Position numbers and translations under genes: made by a program
Part shown: piece after piece, positions 8,257 through 17,387 of the stretch
Layout of the letters: each line of letters begins with the position of its first letter
Position numbering within the stretch: position 1 is the stretch's first letter
DNA from: Sulfuriferula sp. AH1
Lineage (GTDB): Bacteria; Pseudomonadota; Gammaproteobacteria; Burkholderiales; Sulfuriferulaceae
Direction: 5' to 3'
Assembly: GCF_002162035.1 (NCBI RefSeq)
Contig: NZ_CP021138.1
Coordinates: forward strand, 1,550,001-1,614,000
DNA: 64,000 bases
Notes under the pieces: model-generated
Told to the model about the DNA's origin: nothing
What the model saw: only the letters and a program-made list of their open reading frames with translations
Database searches by the model: none

Positions 8257-10173
8257 ATGGGAAAAATCATCGGTATTGACTTGGGCACTACGAACTCCTG
8301 CGTTTCCGTCATGGAAAACGGCGTTGCCAAGGTCATTGAAAACGCTGAAGGCGCCCGCACCACGCCATCCATCATTGCTTATGCTGAAGATGGCGAAGTA
8401 CTGGTAGGCGCCGCAGCGAAGCGTCAGGCGGTAACCAATCCAAAGAACACCCTGTTTGCGGTCAAACGCCTGATCGGCCGCCGTTTTGAAGAAAAGGAAG
8501 TGCAAAAAGACATCAACCTCATGCCCTACAGCATTGTCAAGGCCGACAACGGCGACGCATGGGTGGAAGTGCGCGGCAAGAAAATGTCCGCACCGGAAGT
8601 CTCCGCGCAAGTGCTGATGAAAATGAAGAAGACTGCCGAAGATTATCTGGGTGAACCCGTCACGGAAGCCGTTATCACCGTCCCGGCCTACTTCAACGAC
8701 AGCCAGCGTCAGGCCACCAAGGACGCCGGCCGTATCGCCGGTCTGGAAGTAAAGCGCATCATTAACGAGCCTACTGCTGCCGCTCTGGCATTCGGTATGG
8801 ACAAGAAAGAAGGCGACCGTAAAATTGCCGTGTACGACCTTGGCGGCGGTACTTTCGATATTTCCATTATCGACATTGCCGAAATCGAAGGCGAGCATCA
8901 GTTCGAAGTCATGTCCACCAACGGTGACACCTTCCTCGGCGGTGAGGATTTCGACCAGCGCGTGATCGATTATCTGGCTGACGAATTCAAGAAAGAGCAA
9001 GGCATCGACCTGCGCAATGACATGCTGGCACTGCAGCGCCTGAAAGAAGCGGCAGAAAAAGCCAAGATCGAATTGTCTTCCGCACAGCAAACCGAAGTCA
9101 ATCTGCCTTATATCACGGCAGATGCGAGCGGTCCCAAGCACTTGGCAGTCAAGATCACTCGCGCCAAGTTCGAGAGCCTGGTCGAAGACCTGATCGAGCG
9201 CACCATCGCTCCATGCAAACTCGCGATCAAGGATGCCGGCGTCAGCGTATCCGACATCAGCGACGTGATTCTGGTCGGCGGTATGACCCGCATGCCCAAG
9301 GTTCAGGAGAAAGTCAAGGAATTCTTCGGCAAGGAGCCACGGCGCGACGTGAACCCTGACGAAGCCGTTGCGGTCGGTGCATCGATCCAGGGTGGTGTGT
9401 TGCAAGGCGAAGTGAAGGATGTGCTGTTACTGGACGTTACCCCATTGTCTCTGGGCATTGAAACCATGGGCGGCGTGATGACCAAGCTGATCCAGAAGAA
9501 CACCACGATTCCGACCAAGGCCAGCCAGGTGTTCTCGACTGCCGAAGACAACCAGAATGCGGTGACCATCCACGTGCTGCAAGGCGAACGTGAAATCTCG
9601 TCCGGCAACAAGAGTCTGGGCCAGTTCAATCTGTCCGACATTCCGCCAGCACCACGCGGCATGCCGCAGATTGAAGTGACTTTCGATATCGATGCCAACG
9701 GCATTTTGCATGTGTCTGCAAAGGACAAAGCCACCGGCAAGGAAAACAAGATCAAGATCCAGGCCAGCTCCGGTTTGTCGGAAGCCGAGATCAACCAGAT
9801 GGTGAAGGATGCCGAAGCTCACGCTGAAGACGACCGCATTGCCCGCGAACTGGTAGATGCGCGCAACCAGTGCGACAATCTGATTCACTCAGTGAAAAAA
9901 TCATTGACTGAATACGGTGACAAGATCGGAGCCGATGATAAAGTCAAGATCGAAGCCGCCATCGCCGAGGCCGAAGAAGCAATCAAAGGCAACGACAAGG
10001 CCGCCATCGAAGCCAAATCACAAGCATTGGGCGAAGCATCGCACAAACTGGCCGAACAGATGCAAGCAGCTGCATCCGCCACCGCTGGCGGCGCTGCCGA
10101 CTCCGGTTCAGCCAAGCCGGCGGACGATGATGTGGTCGACGCCGAGTTTGAAGAAGTGAAAGACAAGAAATAA
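8257..10173 (+). CDS. dnaK: Molecular chaperone DnaK (Hsp70)
   Basis: ATP-dependent chaperone, 638 residues, the normal length for proteobacterial DnaK. The ATPase half begins [11 protein letters not shown] and includes [13 protein letters not shown] and VGGMTRMP; the linker region has [17 protein letters not shown] before the substrate-binding domain with the STAEDNQ and VLQGERE segments. The C-terminus ends in an acidic [10 protein letters not shown]-type tail that contacts co-chaperones. An AAGGA ribosome site precedes the ATG. Lies between grpE and dnaJ, with a terminator-like hairpin after it. The long open frame on the opposite strand is a codon-bias artefact. Confidence 0.99.
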   Translation: MGKIIGIDLGTTNSCVSVMENGVAKVIENAEGARTTPSIIAYAEDGEVLVGAAAKRQAVTNPKNTLFAVKRLIGRRFEEKEVQKDINLMPYSIVKADNGDAWVEVRGKKMSAPEVSAQVLMKMKKTAEDYLGEPVTEAVITVPAYFNDSQRQATKDAGRIAGLEVKRIINEPTAAALAFGMDKKEGDRKIAVYDLGGGTFDISIIDIAEIEGEHQFEVMSTNGDTFLGGEDFDQRVIDYLADEFKKEQGIDLRNDMLALQRLKEAAEKAKIELSSAQQTEVNLPYITADASGPKHLAVKITRAKFESLVEDLIERTIAPCKLAIKDAGVSVSDISDVILVGGMTRMPKVQEKVKEFFGKEPRRDVNPDEAVAVGASIQGGVLQGEVKDVLLLDVTPLSLGIETMGGVMTKLIQKNTTIPTKASQVFSTAEDNQNAVTIHVLQGEREISSGNKSLGQFNLSDIPPAPRGMPQIEVTFDIDANGILHVSAKDKATGKENKIKIQASSGLSEAEINQMVKDAEAHAEDDRIARELVDARNQCDNLIHSVKKSLTEYGDKIGADDKVKIEAAIAEAEEAIKGNDKAAIEAKSQALGEASHKLAEQMQAAASATAGGAADSGSAKPADDDVVDAEFEEVKDKK

Positions 10174-10189
10174 TCCTTGTCGGCATCAT

Positions 10190-10220
10190 AACGGGGTTGG
10201 CGAAAGTCAATCCCGTTTTT
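10190..10220 (+). terminator. Intrinsic terminator or attenuator between dnaK and dnaJ
   Basis: A 10-base-pair stem (10190-10199 with 10208-10217, one G-U pair) around an 8-base loop, followed by a run of T to 10220. It stands 17 bases after the dnaK stop and about 60 before dnaJ, so it probably lowers dnaJ expression relative to dnaK. Confidence 0.75.
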
Positions 10221-10280
10221 CAATTAAACATTGTAACAACATGAACAAATGCATAACCGCATTTTAAATGGCTAAAAAAC

Positions 10281-11384
10281 ATGTCTAAACGCGATTATTA
10301 TGAAGTGCTGGGCGTCAATCGTGATGCCAGCGAAGACGAACTGAAGAAAGCTTATCGCCGTCTGGCGATGAAGCATCACCCTGATCGTAACCCGGACAAT
10401 CCCAAGGCCGAAGAGCATTTCAAGGAAGCCAAAGAGGCTTACGAAACCCTGTCGGACAGCCATAAACGCGCAGCTTACGATCAATACGGTCATGCTGGCG
10501 TAGATCAGGCGGGCATGGGCGGCGGCGCAGGCGGTTTCTCTGATGCGTTTGGCGACATTTTCGGCGATATCTTCGGCGGCGGACGCAGCCGTTCCAATGT
10601 CTATCGCGGCGCGGATCTGCAATACAATCTGGAAATCACGCTGGAAGAAGCCGCACGCGGCACCGAAACCAAGATTCGTATCCCGACCCAGGAAGAATGC
10701 GAAACCTGTCACGGCTCCGGCGCAAAACCGGGCACCGAACCCATTACCTGCACCACGTGTGGCGGTCATGGCCAGGTACGCATGCAGCAGGGATTCTTCT
10801 CCATCCAGCAAACCTGCCCGAAATGCCACGGCACCGGCAAGATCGTGCCTACACCATGCCCTGAATGCCATGGTGCAGGCCGCGTCAAACGCCAGAAAAC
10901 ATTGTCAGTGCGCATCCCTGCCGGCGTCGATAACGGCGACCGCATCCGCTTGTCCGGCGAAGGCGAAGCTGGCGTCAATGGCGGCCCGACTGGCGATCTG
11001 TATGTAGTCATTCATCTCAAAGCGCATTCGGTGTTCGAACGCGACCATAATGACCTGCATTGCGAAATGCCGATCAGTTTTACCACAGCGGCATTGGGCG
11101 GTGAGATAGAGATACCTACGCTGGATGGCCACGCCAAAATCAAGATACCTGCCGAAACCCAGACCGGCAAGGTATTCCGCCTGCGCGGCAAAGGCATCCA
11201 GGGAGTACGTACCCATGCGCCAGGCGATTTGATGTGCCACGTCATGGTGGAGACGCCAGTCAGCCTGACCGAACGCCAGAAAGAGCTGTTACGTGAACTG
11301 GAAGCGATCAATCAGGCCGATGATGCACGCCACAGCCCCAAGGCCAGATCGTTTATGGACAAGGTGAAGGCGTTTTTCGGCTAA
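10281..11384 (+). CDS. dnaJ: Co-chaperone DnaJ (Hsp40)
   Basis: Delivers substrates to DnaK and stimulates its ATPase. 367 residues, type I architecture: J domain with HPD at residues 33-35, a Gly/Phe-rich linker ([21 protein letters not shown]), a zinc domain with four repeats ([32 protein letters not shown]), then the two-part substrate-binding domain. No sigma-32 promoter was found directly upstream, so it relies on read-through from dnaK past the hairpin or on an unseen promoter. A strong terminator follows. Confidence 0.99.
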   Translation: MSKRDYYEVLGVNRDASEDELKKAYRRLAMKHHPDRNPDNPKAEEHFKEAKEAYETLSDSHKRAAYDQYGHAGVDQAGMGGGAGGFSDAFGDIFGDIFGGGRSRSNVYRGADLQYNLEITLEEAARGTETKIRIPTQEECETCHGSGAKPGTEPITCTTCGGHGQVRMQQGFFSIQQTCPKCHGTGKIVPTPCPECHGAGRVKRQKTLSVRIPAGVDNGDRIRLSGEGEAGVNGGPTGDLYVVIHLKAHSVFERDHNDLHCEMPISFTTAALGGEIEIPTLDGHAKIKIPAETQTGKVFRLRGKGIQGVRTHAPGDLMCHVMVETPVSLTERQKELLRELEAINQADDARHSPKARSFMDKVKAFFG

Positions 11385-11424
11385 CCGTCTTGCCACAAAC
11401 TGGTAGTTAGGCTATCCGCAACTC

Positions 11425-11456
11425 CCGTCCCGCTTGCATGCAAGCGGGACGGTTTT
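11425..11456 (+). terminator. Intrinsic terminator after dnaJ
   Basis: A perfect 28-base palindrome at 11425-11452 forming a 12-base-pair GC-rich stem around CATG, followed by TTTT. It closes the grpE-dnaK-dnaJ unit and stands between dnaJ and the convergent lipoprotein gene. On the minus strand there is no T run, so it acts mainly on plus-strand transcripts. Confidence 0.88.
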
Positions 11457-11482
11457 CAATTATACGGTTGACCTGGCAGCGC

Positions 11483-12031
11483 TCATTTTGCGATATGGAC
11501 AACCACACCCTGTTCGGTAATCTCGATGCTTTCCGGCTCCAGGTGCATACCGATAAAATGCAGATCATCCGGATTAAAGGTATAGATGCTGGCACCTTGC
11601 AACGTTTCGTTGATCAGTACCGAAGCCAGTTGCGTTAATTGCTGGGCGCTCTCATGCGACATGCCGTCGACGTCGATCTTCTCCAGCCGCGGGTCTTGCA
11701 GCAAGATACTTCTGGTAGCCGGGTCGTATGCCAAAGACGTCGTAATATCGAGCTTGCTTTTCACAACCTGACTGGCACCCAAAGCTGCCATGACAGCATC
11801 GAATTGCATGGCGATGTGCTTGATCTCCGGACGCATGCTGACTTGGGGATGACTGATGGTCAGATCGATCAAGCCGAGATAGTTCTTTTGCACCGGGAAT
11901 TTTTTAGACAAGGCTGCCTGAAACTCTGCCGGGGTGAATGTTACGGTAGTCGGTTTGAACAGATTTTCCTTGCACCCGAACAAACTGCTCAGCAATACCA
12001 GCATTAATGCAAATCTAATGAATGATTTCAT
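11483..12031 (-). CDS. DUF1439 family lipoprotein
   Basis: 182-residue predicted lipoprotein: a hydrophobic N-terminal signal ends in the lipobox SLFGC with Cys20 as the lipidated residue, followed by Lys-Glu, which favours the outer membrane. The remainder (FTPAEFQAALSKKFPVQK, then alternating strands) fits the DUF1439 family, represented in E. coli by YceB, whose function is not established. Its start overlaps the EI24 gene stop by 17 bases, so both belong to the minus-strand run descending from tatD. It is the last gene of that run, facing the dnaJ terminator. Confidence 0.85.
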   Translation of the reverse strand: MKSFIRFALMLVLLSSLFGCKENLFKPTTVTFTPAEFQAALSKKFPVQKNYLGLIDLTISHPQVSMRPEIKHIAMQFDAVMAALGASQVVKSKLDITTSLAYDPATRSILLQDPRLEKIDVDGMSHESAQQLTQLASVLINETLQGASIYTFNPDDLHFIGMHLEPESIEITEQGVVVHIAK

Positions 12032-12755
12032 CGGCTTTCCCTTCTGTTCGAGCGCGCAGCTGCCGCAGTTTTGCCAGACAAAAATGGATATAAGCGAGAC
12101 CGGTATAGATAGGCGAGACCAAATTGATCACCGGCACCCAATGCAGCAGCGCCAATAACAGCCCCATACCGTACAGGCTGCCGCCATGCCGTTCCATAAT
12201 GATCTCGAATTCGTCACGGCTGGCATGCTCTGCCAGGGCATCGTAGCGAAACAGGCGCTGGTTCAAGTACGCTGTCAGCAGCAATGAAAATACGGCTCCC
12301 AGCCCCGCTGCCAGCCAGAAAGGCAAGGTCACCAACCACAAACCGACGAACACCCCCACCGCGATCAATGCATTCCACACACTCCCCAGCACGGTACCCC
12401 CATGCAGGCGTGCCAGATCCGGATAGTCACGTTTAGCCACATGATTAACCATCATCGGCATGGCTATCACGGCCGCGATCAGCAAAGCCGTAGTAAGTGC
12501 CAGCGGCGCGATCATCAGCAGCATGAGCGTCACGGTCAGCGCACTGGCTATCCAGGTAAAATCATACTGACTCAGAAACACCTCGGCCGGTTGCACCCAA
12601 TCATTCATTAACGCAAGCCAGTCGGCCCAGAATACCCATGCCAGCACACTCCACAGCACTAATGCAAATACCATGGGCCACAAAACGATCGAGAGTATTT
12701 TCGGATGAAACAGGCCTTTAGCGGCGGCGGCCAACGCTCCGAAGATGTCCTTCAT
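12015..12755 (-). CDS. EI24 domain integral membrane protein
   Basis: 246 residues with several strongly hydrophobic segments (ILSIVLWPMVFALVLWSVLAW, two segments near residues 70-100, and further ones at 125-165 and near 215), consistent with an inner membrane protein of the EI24/CysZ superfamily. CysZ proteins transport sulfate, but this broader group includes proteins of unknown role, and no cysteine biosynthesis gene is adjacent, so a transport function is not claimed. It overlaps tatD by 4 bases upstream and the lipoprotein gene by 17 bases downstream, so translational coupling is likely. Confidence 0.8.
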   Translation of the reverse strand: MKDIFGALAAAAKGLFHPKILSIVLWPMVFALVLWSVLAWVFWADWLALMNDWVQPAEVFLSQYDFTWIASALTVTLMLLMIAPLALTTALLIAAVIAMPMMVNHVAKRDYPDLARLHGGTVLGSVWNALIAVGVFVGLWLVTLPFWLAAGLGAVFSLLLTAYLNQRLFRYDALAEHASRDEFEIIMERHGGSLYGMGLLLALLHWVPVINLVSPIYTGLAYIHFCLAKLRQLRARTEGKADEIIH

Positions 12756-13525
12756 ACCGGCTGTGCCGTCTCGAACAGGCGGAAGAAATTACGGGTAGTA
12801 GCAGAACCCAGCTCTTCCACCGAGACGCCGCGCAATTCCGCAATGGCTGCGGCAACATGGCTGACCCACGCGGGTTCATTGGTCTTGCCGCGATGCGGCA
12901 CCGGCGCCAGATAAGGCGAGTCCGTTTCTATGAGTAGCCGATCCAGCGGGACAGTTTTGGCCACTTCCTTCAGCGCAACGGCGTTCTTGAACGTCACGAT
13001 GCCCGATATGGAAATGTAGAAGTTCAGTGCCAGCGCGGCTTCGGCAACCTCCTGGCTCTCGGTAAAGCAATGCATGACGCCGCCGATCCGATCGGCACCT
13101 TCTTCACGCATGATGCGCAAGGTGTCTTCAGCTGCGGAACGTGTATGAATGATTAATGGCTTGCCCGCCGCGATTGCAGCGCGGATATGGGTGCGAAAAC
13201 GTTCACGCTGCCATTCCAGATCGCCGGTTAAACGAAAATAATCCAGACCGGTTTCGCCTATGGCCACTACACGCGGGTGAATTGCCAATTCGACCAGACG
13301 CGCAACATCCGGCTCAGTGATATTTTCATAATCGGGATGCACGCCTACCGAAGCAAAAACGTTAGCATGGCGTTCCGCCACAGCCAGCACTTGCGGATAA
13401 TCTTCCAGATTGACGCTGACGCAGAGCGCATGAGTGACCTGATGCGCCTGCATATTGACCATCACTTCGGCCTCGCGCGCGACCAGATCAGAAAAATTGA
13501 GATGACAATGGGAATCTACAAACAT
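12752..13525 (-). CDS. TatD family metal-dependent hydrolase (YcfH type)
   Basis: 257-residue TIM-barrel metallohydrolase of the TatD DNase family. The N-terminal FVDSHCHLNF supplies His6 and His8; further metal-site segments are AIGETGLDYF, IHTRSAAEDT, GGVMHCFTES and LLIETDSPYLAP. E. coli TatD-family proteins have 3'-5' exonuclease activity; the native substrate of YcfH-type members is unclear. The position after holB and the PilZ gene matches the widespread tmk-holB-ycfH order. The gene ends in a 4-base overlap with the EI24 gene. Confidence 0.93.
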   Translation of the reverse strand: MFVDSHCHLNFSDLVAREAEVMVNMQAHQVTHALCVSVNLEDYPQVLAVAERHANVFASVGVHPDYENITEPDVARLVELAIHPRVVAIGETGLDYFRLTGDLEWQRERFRTHIRAAIAAGKPLIIHTRSAAEDTLRIMREEGADRIGGVMHCFTESQEVAEAALALNFYISISGIVTFKNAVALKEVAKTVPLDRLLIETDSPYLAPVPHRGKTNEPAWVSHVAAAIAELRGVSVEELGSATTRNFFRLFETAQPV

Positions 13526-13547
13526 ACATCAAGGCTCGCAATACATA

Positions 13548-13907
13548 TTACATGGTATGCGTAGGCCGCACTGCCTTGAGCGCACCGCCTAGCAAACCTT
13601 CGATCTTATTGCGTGCTACGACCCCGTTCTCATTCTGGTCGAACTGCACGCCGATGCCCGGTGTCTTGCCGCCATGGCAACCTACAGGCGTTATCCAGAC
13701 CACGCGTCCCGCCACCGGAATCTTGTTCACATCATCCAGCAACGACAGCAACATGAATACCTCATCGCCAATTTGATAACTTTTCGTCGAAGGCACAAAT
13801 AAGCCGCCACCTTTAACAAAAGGCATATATGCAGCAAATAATGCGGATTTTTCCTTGATCGCCAGCGATAGAACGCCAGGACGCGTCATGCTCGGGACAG
13901 AACTCAT
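13548..13907 (-). CDS. pilZ: PilZ domain protein of the type IV pilus type
   Basis: 119 residues from ATG 13907, preceded by a GAAGTGA ribosome site. It fits the short PilZ family required for type IV pilus biogenesis, including GGLFVP, GDEVFMLLSL and the GRVVWITPVG core and the GIGVQF strand. The RxxxR cyclic-di-GMP motif of canonical PilZ domains is not visible, as is usual for the pilus PilZ, so cyclic-di-GMP binding is doubtful. The holB-pilZ-tatD order is typical of proteobacteria with type IV pili, and pilin genes occur at 54-61 kb in this window. Confidence 0.88.
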   Translation of the reverse strand: MSSVPSMTRPGVLSLAIKEKSALFAAYMPFVKGGGLFVPSTKSYQIGDEVFMLLSLLDDVNKIPVAGRVVWITPVGCHGGKTPGIGVQFDQNENGVVARNKIEGLLGGALKAVRPTHTM

Positions 13908-13978
13908 GATTTCACTTCCATTCAGTACGAGGCCTTTGCACAAGGTAACGAGCGCAGCTCAGTCACCGCGCAACGGTC

Positions 13979-14980
13979 TCAGAACGCGCTGGTATATTCC
14001 AGCAGAATATCTTCCAGCACCATTTGCACATTCAAGGGGTGCGCAACGACTGCGCGGGCCTGCTGCAAACGTTGCTGCAGTTTCAATAGTGGACTCAACT
14101 TAACACGCATGGCCAAGTTACGCAATTGCTCGCTGAAGTCCTGATGGTAATACACCTTGCCCGCCAGTTTCATGCTCTGCATATCATGCATCCACTGCTG
14201 CAGCCATTGCAACAACTGCGAATAATCGGCAACGGGCAATTTTGCATAGCGTTCGGCCATCGCCAATACAGGTGTCTGTGCCGCGTCCAATAAATCCGTT
14301 ACGAATGCGCGACGGCGCACCTGGTATTCTTCATCTGCGAAGGTCGTCGCCAGCAAAGGCGAGCCCGCAGCCAATCCCAGACACAGTTGCGCATCGGACA
14401 CGCCCTGCGCTGACAGCCAGTCCAGCGCCTGCGCCGTATCAGGCAAATTAATCCGTAATTGGTGACAACGGCTCAAGATGGTCGGCAACAACCGGGAAGG
14501 CTGATGGCTGACCAGAAGCAGCAAACTGTTGGCTGGCGGCTCTTCCAGCGTTTTCAGCAATGCATTAGCCGCTGCCGCGTTCATCGCCTCCGCCGGATTG
14601 AGCAACACTATCCGCAAACCATTGCGATGCGAACTCAACTGCAGGAAATCTATCGCATGGCGAACCTGCTCGACACTGATCCATTCGCTTTTCTTGCGCT
14701 CGGAGCCTGCATCATCGGCATCATCCATCGCGCCAGGCTGTAATATGTGGACATCGGGATGACTGCCTAGTTCAAACCAATGACATGACGGACATGTGCC
14801 GCATGCGGCGGCGGCCGCGCCTGCACCGCGCTGTTCGCATAACAGCCATTTGGCAAATACCTGTGCCAGCTGGTATTTACCCAGCCCTGCCCGCCCGTGC
14901 AACAAAATCGCATGGGGTAATTGCGCGCGCAATGACAATAATCGTTGTGCACTGTCTGCTTGCCATGGGTAGATATGCAT
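13979..14980 (-). CDS. holB: DNA polymerase III subunit delta'
   Basis: Clamp loader subunit of the replicative polymerase, 333 residues. An AAA+ P-loop GRAGLGKY lies at residues 29-36, the zinc module has CGTCPSCHW after an upstream Cys, and sensor-1 region has LLVSHQPSRLLPTILSRC with the SRC motif where the arginine finger sits. The C-terminal third is helical, as in other clamp loader subunits. It follows tmk with only 4 bases between them and is followed by pilZ. Confidence 0.96.
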   Translation of the reverse strand: MHIYPWQADSAQRLLSLRAQLPHAILLHGRAGLGKYQLAQVFAKWLLCEQRGAGAAAAACGTCPSCHWFELGSHPDVHILQPGAMDDADDAGSERKKSEWISVEQVRHAIDFLQLSSHRNGLRIVLLNPAEAMNAAAANALLKTLEEPPANSLLLLVSHQPSRLLPTILSRCHQLRINLPDTAQALDWLSAQGVSDAQLCLGLAAGSPLLATTFADEEYQVRRRAFVTDLLDAAQTPVLAMAERYAKLPVADYSQLLQWLQQWMHDMQSMKLAGKVYYHQDFSEQLRNLAMRVKLSPLLKLQQRLQQARAVVAHPLNVQMVLEDILLEYTSAF

Positions 14981-14984
14981 ATCT

Positions 14985-15593
14985 CTAGTTAGCTGACAAT
15001 GGCTTCAGCATTGCAGCGAGTTCGTTGCGTATAACCTCTATCGTCCGGTCGGTACGCACCACGCGTATCCGCGCCGGATACTTTGCAGCACGGTGTAGAT
15101 ACATGGCCCGCACACGCTCGAAGAAATCCTGCTGCTCCTGTTCGAATCGGTCCGGATCCGAGTGCGTACGCACACGCTGGTGGGCAATCGCCACATCGAC
15201 ATCGAACAATATCGTCAGATCGGGCTGCAATCCTTGTTGCACCCAATCTTCCAATACCTGCAAACGCGCTTCGGCTATGCCGCGCCCGCCACATTGATAA
15301 GCGAAACTGGCATCGGTAAAACGATCCGACAGCACCCAGTCACCTCGTGCCAGTGCCGGCGCGATTACCTGCGCGATATGTTCGCGCCGCGCAGCAAACA
15401 TCAACAGCGCTTCGGTATCGATATGCATGGGCTCACTCAACAGCAACGCCCGTAACGATTCGCCTAACGGCGTCCCTCCGGGTTCGCGGGTTACGACCAC
15501 ATTCGCACCCTGCGCCCGCAGGAAATCGGCCATCCACTGCAAATGCGTGGTTTTACCTGCACCATCGATACCTTCCAGACTAATAAACGGCAT
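14985..15593 (-). CDS. tmk: Thymidylate kinase
   Basis: Phosphorylates dTMP to dTDP in the pyrimidine deoxynucleotide pathway. 202 residues, starting [17 protein letters not shown] with the P-loop at residues 8-16, then [21 protein letters not shown], the [13 protein letters not shown] substrate motif and GGRGI. The LID-type arginines sit as in bacterial enzymes. It lies 2 bases after mltG and 4 before holB, in the conserved pabC-mltG-tmk-holB order, so co-transcription is very likely. Confidence 0.97.
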   Translation of the reverse strand: MPFISLEGIDGAGKTTHLQWMADFLRAQGANVVVTREPGGTPLGESLRALLLSEPMHIDTEALLMFAARREHIAQVIAPALARGDWVLSDRFTDASFAYQCGGRGIAEARLQVLEDWVQQGLQPDLTILFDVDVAIAHQRVRTHSDPDRFEQEQQDFFERVRAMYLHRAAKYPARIRVVRTDRTIEVIRNELAAMLKPLSAN

Positions 15594-15595
15594 GC

Positions 15596-16582
15596 TTACC
15601 CATTCTTCTGATATCGTGCTACCGCACGATTATGCTCGACCAGATTATTCGAAAAATAATGCGTCCCATCGCCTTTCGCCACAAAATAAATGATATCGCT
15701 GTGCGCGGGATGCAATGCGGCTTTAATTGAATCCAGCCCCGGCATCGCGATCGCCGTCGGCGGCAGGCCAGCGCGAGTGTAAGTGTTATACGGCGTATCA
15801 GCCAGCAAATCACGTTTACGGATATTACCGTCGTAATTCTTGCCGATGCCGTAAATTACCGTGGGGTCAGTCTGCAGGCGCATCCCCAGGCGCAATCGAT
15901 TGATGAACACGGCAGCGATTAGCGGCCGCTCATCTTTTACTCCGGTTTCCTTTTCTATGATCGACGCCATGGTCAAAGCGTCGGCTGGCGTTGCATAAGG
16001 CAAATTCTTATCCCGTCCCGCCCATTCATGCTGCAAATGCATTTGCATGGTTTCGTAAGCGCGACGCAGGATCGACACGTCACTACTTCCCGCATCAATA
16101 TAATAAGTAGAGGGGAAAAACCAACCTTCGGCATGATTCAGCGGTATATTCAGCAATTGCAATACCTGCTGCTCGCTCATGCCCAGGGTTTCATGTTTGA
16201 CCAGGGGATGTGCATTCAAGGCATCACGCATCTGGGCAAATGTCCAGCCCTCGATGAATACGATTTCACGCAAGCTCACTTCACCTGCGGTCAATTTAGT
16301 AAGTAACTGCAACGGGGTGATCTGTTGATTAAGCGTATAAAAGCCTGCCTTGATTTTACCGGCCTTTCCCATTATCCGGGCCAGCACACGGAAGCGTAAT
16401 CCATCATTCATAACCCCGGCTGCCTGCATCCGACTGGTAATCGTAACCAAATTGCTGCCAGGCTTCAAATCGAATTCGAGCGGCGTTTGTTTCAATGGTA
16501 ACGACGTATGCGCATACCAGTACATATAAGCGGTAGCCAGACCGAGGACAAGCATTCCCCAGATAAATGCGCGCTTAATCAT
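15596..16582 (-). CDS. mltG: Endolytic murein transglycosylase MltG
   Basis: Cuts nascent glycan strands in the periplasm and so limits peptidoglycan chain length. 328 residues from ATG 16582, preceded by GGAGG; an in-frame ATG 36 bases upstream has no such site. One N-terminal membrane helix (about residues 5-25) is followed by a LysM-like subdomain and the YceG catalytic domain with [10 protein letters not shown], which carries the catalytic Glu, then [10 protein letters not shown] and [14 protein letters not shown]. The start overlaps pabC by 8 bases. Confidence 0.95.
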   Translation of the reverse strand: MIKRAFIWGMLVLGLATAYMYWYAHTSLPLKQTPLEFDLKPGSNLVTITSRMQAAGVMNDGLRFRVLARIMGKAGKIKAGFYTLNQQITPLQLLTKLTAGEVSLREIVFIEGWTFAQMRDALNAHPLVKHETLGMSEQQVLQLLNIPLNHAEGWFFPSTYYIDAGSSDVSILRRAYETMQMHLQHEWAGRDKNLPYATPADALTMASIIEKETGVKDERPLIAAVFINRLRLGMRLQTDPTVIYGIGKNYDGNIRKRDLLADTPYNTYTRAGLPPTAIAMPGLDSIKAALHPAHSDIIYFVAKGDGTHYFSNNLVEHNRAVARYQKNG

Positions 16583-17387
16583 TGTCCGCCTCCAGTAAAG
16601 AACGGAGCAATGCAACATAGTGCCCTTTTTGCCATTGTTTCTGCCCTAACTCTCGCACTTGCCATATACCTATCACACTATTGCAGAGCATGACTTCATC
16701 AGCTTCGAATATGTCTGACAAACTTAATTGGCTGATTTTGATGGATAGCCCCAGCTTTACGGCAATTGCCAGAATACGCTCGCGCGTCACTCCGGCAATA
16801 CCGCTATTACTCAAATCCGGGGTAAATAATTGGTGTCCGCGCACCGCAAATAAATTGGTCATTGTGCCACCGATAACATGCCCTGTGTCATCCTGCAACA
16901 GACCTTCCATGATATCAGGGTCTTGCCATTCACTGCGCGCCAATACATTTTCCAGCCGGTTAAGATGCTTGATGCCGGCCAATAATGGCTGCCGCGACAA
17001 GCGTAACTGACACACATATACCATCACGCCATCAACATCACATTGCGACGGGTAAACCGGCAATGGTGCAGTGCTGACAATACGGGTGGGTGATATTGGC
17101 TGGTGCATCGCATAGCCGCGCTGCCCCGCACCGCGGGTTACGACAAGCTTGAGCACACCTGCATTTTCGTTCGCATCAAGCTGGGTAAAGTCCTGCTCAA
17201 ATACCGCCATGTCTGGGCAAATAATGCCCAGGCGCGCGCAATCGGAAGCCAGTTTCGCGTACTGACGGCGCCAATTCGCGTTAAATGCATCACGCAGCAA
17301 CAGCGTGCGAAACACCCCGTCACCGTAACTGAGACCGCGATCCGCAGGATGCACCATCGCATTGGCAACACCATTCACCAGTATCAT
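16575..17387 (-). CDS. pabC: Aminodeoxychorismate lyase
   Basis: PLP enzyme that converts 4-amino-4-deoxychorismate to p-aminobenzoate and pyruvate for folate synthesis. 270 residues, fold type IV. The N-terminus has DRGLSYGDGVFRTL; the Schiff base Lys is Lys140 in GIKHLNRLENVLA, and VIGGTMTNLFAV and GIAGVTRERIL form the PLP phosphate site. Its start overlaps the last base of pabB and its end overlaps mltG, so the three are translationally coupled. A D-amino acid or branched-chain aminotransferase is the alternative within the family but is not favoured by context. Confidence 0.93.
   Translation of the reverse strand: MILVNGVANAMVHPADRGLSYGDGVFRTLLLRDAFNANWRRQYAKLASDCARLGIICPDMAVFEQDFTQLDANENAGVLKLVVTRGAGQRGYAMHQPISPTRIVSTAPLPVYPSQCDVDGVMVYVCQLRLSRQPLLAGIKHLNRLENVLARSEWQDPDIMEGLLQDDTGHVIGGTMTNLFAVRGHQLFTPDLSNSGIAGVTRERILAIAVKLGLSIKISQLSLSDIFEADEVMLCNSVIGIWQVRELGQKQWQKGHYVALLRSLLEADND

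Noticed and set aside
8230-9405. 391-codon open frame on the minus strand across dnaK
   Set aside because: It is wholly antisense to dnaK, has no family similarity or ribosome site, and such frames arise from strong codon bias.
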